A DNA stretch of 64,000 nucleotides from NCBI GenBank assembly GCA_034766995.1, contig CM068320.1:4708501-4772500 (forward strand), read 5' to 3'. This DNA comes from Acanthacorydalis orientalis. Its lineage: Eukaryota; Arthropoda; Insecta; Megaloptera; Corydalidae. Shown one piece after another: positions 23,464-35,680 of this stretch. Both the position numbers and the translations under genes were made by a program. Below the pieces are notes generated by a model. It saw only the letters and a list, made by a program, of their open reading frames with translations, ran no database searches and was not told where the DNA came from. Each line of letters starts with the position of its first letter. Positions within the stretch are counted from its first letter, which is position 1.

Positions 23464-24748
23464 TTGGGTGTTGAAATTAATTCGTAGCGTTTTCTTCGTG
23501 AAAATAGATCGTTTATTTTAAATTAAATTGAAAAAAACAATCATTCAAAGTATTGTCCATCGTTACCCACTACTTTTCCCATCTTTCGGACAGGAGATGA
23601 ATACCACGTCGGAAGAACGCCTCGTCTTTAGATGCAATCCACGAATCGACCCATTTTTTGCAATCTGCATAAGAAGTGAGCTTCTGCCCAGACAGACCAT
23701 GACTCATCGATCGAAACAAGTGGTAATCAGAAGGAGCAATATCTGTAGAATACGGCGGGTGGGGTAGGACTTCGCATTTGAGTGTTTCCAAGTATGTTTT
23801 GATCGGTTTTGCGACGTGCGGACGAGCATTGTCGTGCTGCAAAATCACTTTGTCGTGTCTTTCAAAGTATTCCGGCCGTTTTTCCTTCAATGCACGGCTC
23901 AATCGCATCAATTGTAATCGGTAGCGATCCCCAGTGATGGTTTCATTCAGTTTGAGCAGCTCATAGTAGATCACGCCCTTATGATCCCACCAAATACAGA
24001 GCATGAGCTTGGATCCATGGATATTTGGCTTCGCCGAGAGTGTTGATGGTTGGCCGGGCTTAACCCATGACTTTCTGCGCTTGGGATTGTCGTAATTGAT
24101 CCACTTTTCATCGCCCGTGACAATTCGATGCAAAAATCTCTTCCTTTTCTCCCATTGAAGCAGTAGTTCACAGGTAGAAAAACGCCTTTCAACGTCCCTC
24201 GGTTTCAATTCGTATGGGACCCAATTTCCTTGCTTTTGGATCATTCCCATGGCTTTAAGGCGTTTTTCTACCGTAAACAAGTCAATTCCCAACGATTCAG
24301 ATGATCCTTGAAGTGTTTGACATGGTCTTCATTAACCAATGCCTCCAATTCTTCATCGTCGAACTTTTTCGGCTGTCCAGGCCGTTCCTTGTCTTCCAAG
24401 TCGAAATCACCACTTTTAAAACGTGCAAACCACTTCCGACACATTTGCTCAGCTAGAGTACGGTCGCCATAAACTTCCACTAAAATACGATGACTTTCGG
24501 CAGCACTTCTTTTCATGTTAAAGTAATGAAGTAAAACTCCCCGCAAAAACAATTTATCCGGCACGAAATTCGACATATTCGGTAAAGTACAAAGTGTTGT
24601 TATTTACGCTTCAACCAAATGACATATACTGAAACTGACGCCTAAGGACAGCTGTTTTACGGGGAATATTTGATTAAAGGGAACAATGGAAGAATGTACT
24701 ACCTACGCCAACTCTTGTAAAACGCTACGAATTAATTCCAACACCTAA
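23464..24748 (-). mobile_element. Mariner family B, nearly intact copy B1
   Basis: A 1285-bp element with ~30-bp terminal inverted repeats (consensus GGTGTTGAAATTAATTCGTA then GCGTTTT). The ends are TTGGGTGTTG...CAACACCTAA, flanked by TA at 23462-23463 and 24749-24750. The length is typical of a complete mariner. The second copy lies in the other orientation at 39433-40719. The two are close in sequence by eye, indicating recent activity. Confidence 0.95.
23541..24576 (-). pseudogene. Mariner transposase of B1, two frameshifts from open
   Basis: Cut-and-paste transposase acting on the element's own inverted ends at TA sites. It starts MSNFVPDKLFLRGVLLHYF at 24576. The first HTH region includes MCRKWFARFKSGDFDLEDKE. 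After a one-base deletion near 24330, relative to the copy at 39605, the reading continues in another frame as VEKRLKAMGMIQKQGNWVPY, with the WVPHEL-type motif as WVPYEL. The catalytic triad is complete: GDEKW (about 24110), HDNARPH (about 23830) and APSDYHLF (about 23725), the DD34D arrangement of mariners. A second one-base deletion near 23577 cuts the tail after ERWEK. All other positions looked open. It is therefore a very young pseudogene, although sequencing or assembly error at the two homopolymers cannot be excluded. Confidence 0.9.
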
Positions 24749-26893
24749 TATAATCGGGTGTAATAGTTCTAAAAAATATCATTCGATGAAATTTATCAAC
24801 AATGGACTTAAACAAGTTATATTTATCTGTGGTCATTTTCAGGTACTGAAACTAAACAAATTATGTCAGGTAAATGAGACCTTTTATTTGATATTGTAAA
24901 GTATTCATGTTTATTTATTATAAATATATCTTATTAATTTTTTTATGGGCTATAAATAAAATATACATCTTTTTGTACGCGATACAAATTTATGAAAGTC
25001 CTACTTAGCGTATGAAGTGTTTTTTAAAAATTAAAAGAAGACATATTAGCTATTTTTATACCTTATCTTACTAATTCGATCGAAAAAAATCGATAAAATT
25101 AACTAAATCTATGTTTGGGAAGCAAAGAATTAAAGTTGTGCAAAAGTATCATTTTAGAATGATATCTCTATATGATAGAAATGTGTTCAACTTTATTAAA
25201 TAAGTACTCCACTTTACACTGAACATAAACAGTTAAAATTTAGCTTATAAATAATCAGTACAAAATGTTTAAATTAATAGATATCGCATAATGTATCAGT
25301 AATATAATGTTTAATAACAGCGAACAATATAATGTTCCATCACACCTCACCATCACAATACCAAAAATGTATTTTTTACAAAAAACGATCAAACCTGATT
25401 CAAAAACACCTATAAAATATATACGCACTTAAACTTCGTGCAAACCAAACAAGATTCATAAACATCTTACACCGGTTCTGTGCAGAGTCGCTACACGAAT
25501 TCGAATGACCTTGACGTATATAATTTTCGTTCCATTTTTATAAATTGGCTGTGCTATTTGCATTTGTTGTCAGATGCACACATCTACGCTTCCATATTCT
25601 AGTTCAAGCTGTGTTTCACATTCATGTCAATGTTAAGGATTCATACTTCGGTATTTCGTACAAATCTCAATGTATGCAATTATATTTTTTTTCACGTGCA
25701 ATCAATAACACTATATTTCTATATTGTTTCGCTTTTATAGCTAATGTTCGATAGAATTTTAACATTTAGCATTCCTTCTGCTTATGTCTAATATTTATTT
25801 TTTTAACTTCTATCTTGTGGACAAGTTTCCGGAGAAACATGTTTTTATTGTTCAATAGTATTATAGTTTACATTTTTTTAACATGAAATATTCTCAACTT
25901 TTTACGATAATTGCTTAATGATTAATGCTCTAAATAGTGCTACAAATAATAAAGAATATTTTCATAAAAATTTATTTCACTTAGTATAAAAAATTCAAAT
26001 TAAGTTTCTTTCTGCAAAATTACATAAAAACAACCAAAAATAAAAAAAGATGAATATATATATATATAGCCTGATGATACACCTGCCAAAAATTCTATGA
26101 TTATTTATCAATTTATGTAGAAAATAAATCATTCAAACATTTTAGTAAATACGCTAAGAGCTTTGTTAATAATGACAATATCAAAGTCTAAATCATCTGT
26201 GTCTACAATAGTTCATATGTGTCTAGGAAAAATTTCAATATAGTACTTTATTGCATCAATATTTATCTCTAACAATCAGATTACCATTTATTTAGATCTG
26301 TTCAAAACTTTCTTAATGCTAATTCATAATACTTAAAAAATTAGTGTATATATATATATATATATAAATGTTTTTGTGTGTATATATTAATATTAAAATA
26401 GTTATACATACATTACTTTAATTTACAACTAGTATTTATTCGTGCCAAGCAATTATTCATTGTTATTTAAAAATGATTTAAGTATCAGTTTAACTGAAGC
26501 ATTTATAAAAAAAGTATGATTCTATTTTATTTGCTTGTAAACACTTTTACCTTTCTAAATTAAAACGTATTTCAAAGTAGCGATCCCCGTGTGTCTGCTG
26601 CTCACTACATTCTTATTTAAGACTTACAAGATTTATTTGTTAAAATATGTTTTCCTTTTCTTAAAGTGCCTTGAAAAACTCGTTTTATACCAAAATCCTT
26701 TTCAAATGCAAACATTTTACGTCGAAGGTCCACCAAACAGTATATGTCTATGAATAAAACAACTTGTTATTATTGCAATCTCATACACAGTATGTACATG
26801 TAATTATTGTATTGATTAAAACTGACAAAAAATTGATAAAACTTGAACAAAATTTATGAAATATATTTTACTATTTAATATCATCTACCTATA

Positions 26894-26947
<54 letters not shown>

Positions 26948-27263
26948 TATATATATATATACATAGAGAGAGAGAGAAGGAGAGAGAGATTCCCCTTTTT
27001 ATTTATACAAAAATAACAATTATATATATATATATATATATATATTTGCCAGAAGTCACCTATTATTTTTATTTCTTTATTCATATATTAAACATATGAT
27101 AATATTGTATTTAAAAACAAAAAAATATATTTAAAAATAGATGAAATTCGTGTCTGCTGTATGATATCCGAATATGAGGAAACATCACTTAATGTAACTC
27201 AGTTGTAAAATATTAATCTCTTTATTATACTTTAATGCTTACAATTGTTATAAAAGTTATATA
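24749..27263. other. AT-rich intergenic DNA
   Basis: No gene was recognised in 2.5 kb. A 69-codon frame at 25545-25754 is compositionally unremarkable. Short (TA)n runs lie at 26054-26068, 26346-26366 and 27022-27045. Confidence 0.55.
26896..26990. repeat. (TA)n then (GA)n compound microsatellite
   Basis: TA from about 26898 to 26962, then GAGA with AGG interruptions to about 26989. Confidence 0.9.
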
Positions 27264-27828
27264 TTAGGTTGATAAAAAAATAATTGCGGTTTTTGTTTTC
27301 TGAAGTCTAACTTTAATTTTTTTTAATAAAAATGTCATTTCATCGTGCTCATGTTAATATCATTTTAAAGTGGATTTTTCGGTCTAACATTCGATGGTAA
27401 CATTGCCTTTGGTTTAATTATTAATTTTTCTTCAAATTGGATTATTAAATTAAAGATGGAAAAAACAAATAAGAGCAAAATTTTTGTTTGATTTCAAAAC
27501 GGGTGATAAAACAGCAGAAACTGTTCATAAACTAAACAATGCTTATGGTGTAGGTATAATTAAGGAGCGTATGGTGCAAAAAATTCGTACTGGGGACAAA
27601 AACCTTAAAGATGAAAAAGGTAGCGGCGTCCTTCTTTAGTTCATAATGACGAATTGAAGGTGTTAGTTGAATCAGAACCACGCACAACAATTCGAGAGCT
27701 TACACAAAAATTAGGCGTTAGTCATCTAACAGTTCTGGACCACTTAAAACAGCTAGGAAAATCAAAAAAGAGAAAAATGTATACGAATTTGAAGGTCATA
27801 AACCGCAATTATTTTTCTACCAACCTAA
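27264..27828 (+). mobile_element. Mariner family A, deletion derivative, copy A4
   Basis: A 565-bp copy starting TTAGGTTGATAAAAAAATAA with TA on the left; the right TA has become TG. The best-kept frame (27654-27850) reads ESEPRTTIRELTQKLGVSHL, then DHLKQLGKSKK, and passes at the deletion into the 3' terminal sequence (NYFSTN). In full mariners of this group, LGKSKK is followed by the WVPHEL motif and the catalytic core, so the breakpoint lies immediately after the second HTH. Confidence 0.85.
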
Positions 27829-28139
27829 TGGTTGTTTCATTTTGTACTTTGAGGTATATTGTTTTAATTAAAAAATAATTGAAATTATTTCTGTCTTCCT
27901 ACACGATATACAAGGTGCGGCGAGAAAGAAAGAAAATTAAATGATTATCTTACATAATATCTTCTCCGCATCCTAATGAATAATAAAATTGTTTATCATA
28001 GTCTTCCTTAATTCTAAGAAGTGCTTTATATGTTCGAACCCGCTGTAGAACATTTGGTTTATACAAGACGTTTTTTATTCCGTTCGCCCACAAGTACGTT
28101 CGTTCCGCAAATAGTCCGCTGACATCACATTTTAGCCTT

Positions 28140-28560
28140 CCTGATCAATGTTATCAGAGATGGCAAGTCATAATTATTTCAATATGATCTCAAAACTAAA
28201 CGACAGCACTTCCAGTGCGGACAAGATCTATCTCACACCGATCGAAGAAGCCAAGAATATCACTCTTCGAAGAGAAAACAGTGTTGATTGTTTTTCAACA
28301 CTAAGCTATCTTTCTGTATATATCTTACAGGGAGCAGTCAACAAATATGTGTACAGGAATGTTATGGAGCGTTTGAAAGAAAATGTTCATAATAAGAAAT
28401 CATAAATGTGACCCCAAAAGTAGATTTTTCAATGTGAAAATGCTCTTTCTCATTCATCGTTATCAGTGAAGCAGTTTTTGTCCCAATAAAACCCCTATCT
28501 TATTCGCTAAAATTTTCTCGGTTTGCTTTTTTCTGTTTATAAACGTTTTTTTTTAAAAAA
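28140..28560 (+). mobile_element. Mariner-like transposase fragment
   Basis: A plus-strand remnant with NKYVYRNVMERLKENVHNKK (28339-28398), matching the segment before the second catalytic Asp in element E-type mariners. ENALSHSSLSVKQFL follows (28435-28480), a decayed HHDNAPAHTSL block, and then PLSYSLKFSRFAFF (about 28490-28530), a decayed PPYSPDLAPCDFF block. Neither catalytic Asp is kept. No ends were found. An 85-codon open frame (28148-28405) covers the first part but is not a gene. Just upstream, at 27909, ACAAGGTGCGGCGAGAAAG resembles the terminus of transposon a and may be a stray end. Confidence 0.6.
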
Positions 28561-29089
28561 AAAGGAACTTATTTTGATGACATAGAACACATAATGAGAC
28601 GTACAAAAGAGTACCTAAATCATTTTCGAACAGGATTTTGAAAATGTTTAGAAGAATGAAAGAAAAAATCTAGTAGTGAATTAAAGTTAAAAGGAACTAT
28701 TTTAGTAAGGACCACTTTCGTTTCATATTTTTTTACCAAAAATTATTTATCAAAAAAAAATATTAATTTATGTAAGTTTTTTCCCAAATGTACTACACAC
28801 TATTAATAACATTTAAAGCTAAATAAAATAACACTAAAATGTTTTGATAGAGTAACATTTATTAACATAGACTTGTTTCTTTTTTACTGGCTCTTACGTG
28901 TCTTTTAAAATAACAAAAACATATGACTGGTATAGCGTTCAATAACCACAAGTGTTTTTTACTATTAATATTCCTATTACTATTATGAAAATCGAATAAA
29001 AACTAACTAAGCAATAATATACATGAATTATTATTTTTTATTATAAAATACAAATATGTTGAAACTCTATAGAAGACAAATATATATGA
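28561..29089. other. AT-rich intergenic DNA
   Basis: Nothing was recognised. Confidence 0.5.
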
Positions 29090-29425
29090 CGTGCCGTTGA
29101 AAATATTTGCGCAAGAGGTCATAACTTTTGAATGATTTGAGATACTAGGATGAAACAAAAAAAGGAAGTTAGAATATTACCTTGAAACAAAAATAAATGA
29201 TATATTTTCAATGTATATTTTCAATGCATTTCTATAAATTTGTAACACATTTTTTTATTTCTTCAGTAACGAAATCTAGTGATTATTCCTTTAGTTAATC
29301 CTCAACGGTAACCTTTAATGATTATATTCTAAGCGTTCTTTCTTTTTTTGTTTCATCTCAATATCTTAAACCATTCAGAAGTTACTAGCTCCTGTACAAA
29401 ACTTTTACCTTCTCCTCATATTGGA
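29090..29425. repeat. Palindromic element, second type
   Basis: The left arm, about 29115-29180, contains CATAACTTTTGAATGATTTG and GGATGAAACAAAAAAAGGAA. The right arm, about 29325-29395, is the inverse: GTAACTTCTGAATGGTTTAA and GAGATGAAACAAAAAAAGAA, read on the other strand. The similarity continues outward for about 20-30 bp. There is no open frame. This looks like a MITE or foldback unit of unknown class. Confidence 0.65.
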
Positions 29426-29589
29426 CATTAGAACATATTCTTCACTCAACTCTGTATTTAGGATAAAAAATTGAAAAAAACAATAAAAAAGTTACTTTAC
29501 ATTATGATACTTCACATATGTAACTATTTAAAGAAATGATATGGAAATCTCCTACATCTTGAAAATATGCCATTGCGTACATTTTGTTT

Positions 29590-29930
29590 AACTAGTGTTT
29601 AGATTCCTCTAGAAAAAGTATTTTGATCGCGTGCACGTCACTCATGCACCATCTGTTACACTTCTTTATTCAACCTGGAAGACATTCCATTCACTACCTC
29701 TTTGAGTGGTTTAAAGAGACTAGTAATAACTTGGAGCGATATTTATAGAATAAGGAAAATGAGAAAAGCACTCAAAGTTCAGTTCCTCCTTGGTAGGACA
29801 CAGAAATCTGCAGAGAAAGTAATACTGACTCTTTTCTAGCATGAATGAAGCCCAATTTTGGTCCACTATCTGTCCAGGAAAAACAACTGCTAAAGCAAAT
29901 AGAACCGTGTGGTTGCAATCACGTTATTCA
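29590..29930. mobile_element. Mariner family M with flipped halves, copy 2
   Basis: The minus strand (29795 to 29590) reads KEELNFECFSHFPYSINIAP, LFKPLKEVVNG and VHEWRARDQ. These equal the WEVLEHPPYSPDLAP, third-Asp and VHEWLRAQP blocks of a mariner C-terminal half. The plus strand from about 29808 reads SAEKVILTLF and PILVHYLSRK, the middle catalytic part, running the other way. The junction (ATCTGCAGAGAAAGTAATAC) is the same as in the copy at 16063 (ATCTGCAGTAAAAGTAATAC). Stops and shifts abound. Confidence 0.6.
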
Positions 29931-30189
29931 TAGATGCACGACAGCTAACGGCGGTAGCCGCGGGTACGATTGTCAATAATGCAGTTATGGTCGTAGTCAT
30001 AATTCCCTTTTATAAATTAAAACCGGATTTAAACAAAAATCTCATTTTTTACAAAATATAGATACAGAAAATTTTATGTTTATTCATTCAGAAAATATAT
30101 CATTAGTATTGTGTGATAATTAGAGGACCAATTCAAATTATTTATTTATCAAATGAAATTTCCATTTTTTTTAAAAAAATTAAACATCA

Positions 30190-30443
30190 ATCCATTCACG
30201 CTGTCCAAATGATCTTCATCCTTTTGGATCGTCTGAACTCCTGTTCTCCACTACTATTTTCGACACATGTGCCGCTTTCGGGAATCTATTAGAGGATGAA
30301 ATGAGGGTTTTAGAGAATAGAAGTAGACCCTAGCATCTACCTGAAAATGAACGGGTACTGAAACTAATAGTGGAGAATAGACATTCAAATGACCCAAAAT
30401 AAAGACCACCAAGACAATACATCAACGGGATCACAGGTATAAA
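30190..30443. mobile_element. Foldback element family F, copy 2
   Basis: The arms at 30190-30295 and 30332-30443 are inverted copies. CTTTTGGATC, TCTCCACTACTA and ACATGTGCC lie on the left; ACTAATAGTGGAGAATAG and CCAAGACAATACATC lie on the right. The outer end of the right arm (CGGGATCACAGGTATAAAA) is shared with 59272-59396. The inner loop is about 36 bp. Non-coding. Confidence 0.75.
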
Positions 30444-30879
30444 ATTAGTAATTACAATTTTAATCCATTTAATTTTTTTATATCTTGTAAACTGCAACAT
30501 GAGAAGCATGTGAGATTTTAAATTCATAGAACTTCTGTTGAAAAATTAGATCAGACACTACAAAAAAATAATGAAAAAACATCAACAACTGCGCTACTCT
30601 TAATTAATCGAGTCACTACTCATTTCAACACATTCACTACATCCATACTATTATATCTACCTATTTGAACATGGAACTGAACATTTTTACGCAAAGCATC
30701 TGAAGTTACTGATTAAATATTTTGAGACTGACCGTCTTTACCGGATACATCCATATGGAATAGTATAAAGCTGAAATCTTGCTACTAGAGCTCTTCGGCT
30801 ATGGTTGAGCAATCACAGCTGACAAGTTTCACGTCTGCAGCATTAGTTCGATGCGCTTGTTGAGCACTACCTTAGTTAA
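30444..30879. other. Intergenic DNA
   Basis: No clear coding content. The stretch from about 30700 on is less AT-rich and may be upstream sequence of the LINE relic. Confidence 0.45.
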
Positions 30880-31440
30880 AAAGTGAGACTAAAGAGAAGT
30901 GCAGGGCGATCTGGTTTTCAACCATAAGAGAATTGCGGTAGATGTCAACTTGAACGGCATTACTGATTGAATGGGTGGACGAAGCCAATATTTTGGCATC
31001 ACACTAGACAATTGTCTGTCCTTTCAGAGCCATACAACCAATGAATAAATCAAACGGACAACTCTACAGGTTGTTGATGAACCAACAGTCACAACTAATG
31101 CTGCATACGCAGCATATGTTTTATACGAGCTTAGTGCTGTCCATTGTGACATATTCAGAGCCAGCCTGAATATTTATACCTTCCCTACTGAAACGACTGT
31201 AGCTATTTCAGAACAAAGTGTTGCGTCTCATCATTGATTGCACCATTTTGTTTGGAACAGCGCCCTCCATTTGGACTCCGTCATCCTACAATTCAGAAGT
31301 TTGTCTCCCTATTTTTTTTTGAACTGTATAGTTGAGCGGAGAACAGTAAAAACGCGCAATTGTGCGGTCTTGACACGTATGATCCCTGTGACCTGCATTC
31401 CTGGTATAAATGCTTAAAGTTACTGAAACAGGCGCAGTGA
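30880..31440 (+). pseudogene. Jockey-like LINE reverse transcriptase, 3' part
   Basis: The plus strand carries the thumb/C-terminal part of a non-LTR ORF2 in broken frames. HKRIAVDVNLNGITD and GGRSQYFGITLDNCLSFQSH (30925-31030) correspond to the conserved KYLGVTLD motif after the RT active site. NSALHLDSV, LQFRSLSPYFFELYS (31255-31335) and DTYDPCDLHSWYKCLKLLK (31375-31430) resemble the segment after RT in jockey-clade LINEs. The FADD-type catalytic motif is not present, so the copy is 5'-truncated or eroded. No poly(A) tail or target duplication was identified. It is the only retrotransposon recognised in the window. Confidence 0.65.
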
Positions 31441-32712
31441 GTCATCCTGAATGGACAGGTGTAATTGATGGACCAGTAAAAGGCTGTAAACTTCTGTCGC
31501 GCCTGGAATACATTAGCTCATATACCTTTTCGATGATACAAACATCTCTAAAGACTCTCTCCTTCCTGGAGACCTGTACGAGGTGGAAATCATAGGTATA
31601 ATTCCTGGAACTTATAATTAAACATTCTACGTTGCAATAGCCACATGGAACAATAGATTTCTCTAATGCAGTAACCTCGCGCATCTTAACACATACTATG
31701 GTTTTAAAAAAATACTCAGACTCTTTCTAATAAAGCATGACTTATGAGGTTTTGTGTTCGACATTCAGTAGCAAATTGATTTCATCTCTTGGAAAACATT
31801 ATTGTGCTATATTCACCCTTACAAAAGTGTCGCGGCTGAACATACCCAACTGTAGCCAGGACGACTGTGAGCGGATGTTCGAGTCTGTGACGGCATTAGT
31901 CACTTCAACTGCATAATGAGCACTAAAACGTAAGTCTAATTTTTCTCCAGAAGTGTTAACTTGATAAACTTTATTATTATTCTAATTTTTTCTCATCTTT
32001 AATATTAAATATATTGTATAATCATTGATTGTCTTTCAATAATTCCCTTCTCTTTTCTCTCATACATTGCATTCACGCAGACACTATTCTTTATGTTGTA
32101 ATAATCTACCTAAACAACATTCTCTAATGGTAGGTCTTCTCTCAGGTTCTTGCCGTATTATTTATGTTCATAATATAATCTTTTTCTTTTGTTTTAAAGT
32201 CAGTGAACATTTGTGAATCATTAAATATGTGTACTGTAAATAAAATAAATTAATATTGATATACTAGTGCTAGAAGAAAGAAAAAATAAGAATATTAAAA
32301 ATTGGTATTTTTTTCTAATTAACGCAAACTGCTTTGAAAATATGTATGCAAATAAAGTATTTTTATTTTTTATTTGTACTGTAATGGATATTTTTCTATA
32401 TTATTCGTAACAATAACTTTAACAGGATAAACTATAATTCACTCACAAATGAAACACAAAAGTAATATCTGTCTAATCATATATGAATTTTATCGATTTG
32501 TGATAACCGGCAGACTGATTAAATAAATAAATCAGTTCACAACGATTCTCATAATAAAACATATGTCTATTAATCACTATACGTTCATTACATAAAATTG
32601 CTATATTGTAAATAACATTTTACAAAACGAAATTATTGATTTATTCTTCATTGATACTAATATACTATTTGTAACTACTGTATGTACATATATATATATA
32701 TATATATGTATA
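31441..32712. other. Intergenic DNA, possible LINE tail
   Basis: 31441-31920 is less AT-rich than its surroundings and may be LINE 3' sequence. The plus strand near 31810-31915 has a short frame (LNIPNCSQDDCERMFESV) that I cannot assign. The remainder to 32690 is AT-rich without features, ending in (TA)n at 32690-32712. Confidence 0.4.
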
Positions 32713-33959
32713 TGGGATCAGTGCAAAAGTTCGTATATGATTTGAAATTGAAATTCAGGCGATTATTTTTCGCAGAAAACCCTTTTATTAATAAATTATG
32801 TATTCACCATCGTTTTCTGTAATCATTTTCCAGCGCTGAGGAAACTTCCTCATTCGTAAAAAAATATGCGAGTTTTCGGAAAAAAAAGACGGTAAGGTGG
32901 TTTTTGACGACCTCCATGATGTCACATTTTTTACTATTTAAACTGTTCTGTAGCGACCGGAACAAACGATAATTTCAAGATGCAATGTTAGCAGAATACG
33001 GTGGATGCGATATGATTTCCCATTTCAACTGCTTCATTTTTGCAGTCAATTTTTGCTATATGTGGTTTTGCGTTGTCATGGCGGAAGATGACGCCTTGCG
33101 ATTGGCCAAAATCGGACGCTTTCCTGTAATTTACGCATTCAGTTTGGTTAGCTATTGACAGTACTTCTCCTTAGTAATCGTTTCGCTTTATGGGAGTAGC
33201 TCAAAATAAACAAAACCTTTGCAATCCCAGAAAACACACAGCAACACCTTTATCAGATGCAAGTCAACTTTGGCGACTGGTTCTGCCCCTTCATTCGCTT
33301 TTTTCCACGTCCGTCTGCATCTGACGTTGTAGTATAGGATCAATTTCTCATCACCAGTCACTAACCGATCCAAAAAGGCTCTCTTCTGAGGTATCCAAGC
33401 AAAGAAACTGCTGAAGAAATCCGATCAAACTTGTTTTTTCAGACAACGAGTGCGTCACCCACTTATCGAGCTTCAACGTGAACACCAGCTTCTTTAAATG
33501 CCGAAATGCAGTCGATCTGACAATGTTGGTGTCTTGGTAACCTCTTTCATCGAAATTCGTGAGTTATTATAAACTAAGACTCTCACAACATCGTCGTCGA
33601 TCCCAGTAGGACGTTCAGAATGGGATTGAACTTCGAGGTCAAAATCACCAAGTCGAAATTTAGCAAACCATTTCTTCACAGTTGGAAGCTATGGTTCACG
33701 GTTCAAATCTCCTGAATACTTTTCGTTGCCTCGCCAACAGTTACTCCTTTCCAAAAAGTGTATCTTTTTGTTGTCAATTTTCAAAAATGTTTCTTACACA
33801 CAAACCAAGTCGAAACAAATACGTCTCATGCTCCAATTATAGCTATGACTGTCACCTTTCAAACGATATATAACAAGAATGCATTTCAATCATGATCGCC
33901 GCCATGCAGCACTCTTAACGCCACATATTGAATCGTTTACGAACTTTTGCACTGATTCA

Positions 33960-33960
<1 letters not shown>
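32713..33960 (-). mobile_element. Mariner family C, copy C2
   Basis: A 1248-bp element with inverted GATCAGTGCAAAAGTTCG-type ends, lying between two (TA)n tracts. The minus strand keeps KKWFAKFRLGDFDLE (33680-33635), DDDVVRVLVYNNSRIS, DRLVTGDEKLILYYNV (33370-33325, first Asp, Trp changed to Leu), RTWKKANEGAEPVAKVDLH, VLLCVFWDCKGFVYFELLP (33245-33188) and a HDNAKPHIAKL-type block near 33075. The third-Asp segment near 33005-32960 survives only in pieces. Several shifts disable it. Colinear with C1 and, at both ends, with C3. Confidence 0.85.

Positions 33961-34016
<56 letters not shown>
33961..34016. repeat. (TA)n microsatellite
   Basis: TA with one CA interruption, adjoining the end of C2. 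Confidence 0.97.
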
Positions 34017-34018
<2 letters not shown>

Positions 34019-34916
34019 CATTCACCTTTCATAATTCATTGCTGAATAAAAATGTCTTCAAATTATTGAAATTTGAATGAGTTAGAGCTCTTCTTTTTTT
34101 AAAAGTTTTCCAGTAGTCTTATCCTATCTATTAATTAAACTTTTAGAATCTTTTCGTATTTTAAAAGCCCTAGTCAATAATTTCAGTCATCCATGTATTG
34201 TCTTCTTCAAAAATATCTCACCCACTTTTGTTTCAGTCTTTTTTTCTTATTTTAACATTTTCAATTCATTGTTCATTCTCATAGTTCAAGTACACTGGTC
34301 GAATACTTTTATTATTAATCAAAGTGAAGTATTCAGTGAAAATATTAAACCGGTTCATTCAAATAAACTCCTATTTGTGTTCTTTTATTAACTTCTTTAA
34401 TAGATTATGTATATTTTTTAAACTGAGAAAAATAGACATACAATATTTCGTACTCTGTCATAACTTTGTTAAGTCTATATATCGTTACGCACTAACTATC
34501 TTAAATAACAGTATTCGAGTATTTAATCTCTCATAAATATATACAGTATATGAAATTCATAGTATCTGAAAAAAGAAACGGATTTTAAAATAACTAAAAT
34601 ATATAAATAACGCTATACGGAATCTCTTTATAAATGAAAAATTCTAGATGTGAATATTATACCAAATAATAATAATACAAGACTTTAAAATCTTATTAAT
34701 AACCTATTCTTTTGAAGAATGGTCAGTTTCATCCATTAACATTTAAAAAATTCGTCAATTCTTTGTATGCATGATATTTAATCTCTTTTTTTTGCTAATA
34801 ACGACCTTGACACAGTTGAATCTAATTTTCGCCTTCAATTGCTGTGTTTTAAAGTACATTAAATACTAGATTATTTAAGAGTTAATTTTCTTTTACTTAT
34901 ATATATATATGAAATA

Positions 34917-34981
<65 letters not shown>

Positions 34982-35680
34982 ACATTTTTAATACATGCAT
35001 ACAACCGATATAAAAATAAACTCATTATTATTAATGACATTTCTTATTTGCTATAGCAACAATGTACAACGTGCCCAGAATAAAACGTAATCCACATTTA
35101 AGTAATATATTTTAATATTATTTATTGAAAATTAACAACTAATTAATATATAACAATGATGATCTAAGTGTATCCCCGTTTAAGCTAAATAGAAGAAATC
35201 TGCTCATAGCCTACTATCAGAATAAATATAGACAGAAACACTCTGAAAAAAACTTACTGTGTTAGCTTTACAAATGAATAATTCATTAGCCAATTACTTT
35301 CATAAATTGATTTCGAAAATGGCTGTTAGTGATGATGATTTTTGTCATTATTTTGAAAGAGTTATGACAATTGTATTTAAAGATTTAACGTTCCTTATGG
35401 ATCAAGTGTGTTTTATATATATCCAGGTATGTTAATTCACAGAACAATCAATACTGGTCAGCCGAGAAACCAATTTATTGCATGAAATTCTGAAATATAA
35501 TACACACTCTCGTTAATTTATTTAATCTCTTGTCTAATATTTTTTTTTTGAAAAAATCGTTGATATGAAATTCCACAAAATATTTTCTTTACCATGACAA
35601 ATTTACTAAAATAAATGTTTATCTCTTTGTCGTCAGTGAACGATGTATCACAAATGCAGATGTTTGAAATTAAACCTTCA
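34017..35680. other. AT-rich intergenic DNA
   Basis: No gene was recognised. (TA)n lies at 34899-34910 and 34919-34976. AACGTGCCCAGAATAAAACG at 35069 resembles an isolated IS630-type terminus, but no partner end was found. Confidence 0.5.

Noticed and set aside
23528..23767. 79-codon plus-strand frame over mariner B1 (and the matching minus frame at 40390-40629 over B2)
   Set aside because: Antisense shadows of the transposase C-terminus. They occur in both copies because the element is repeated.
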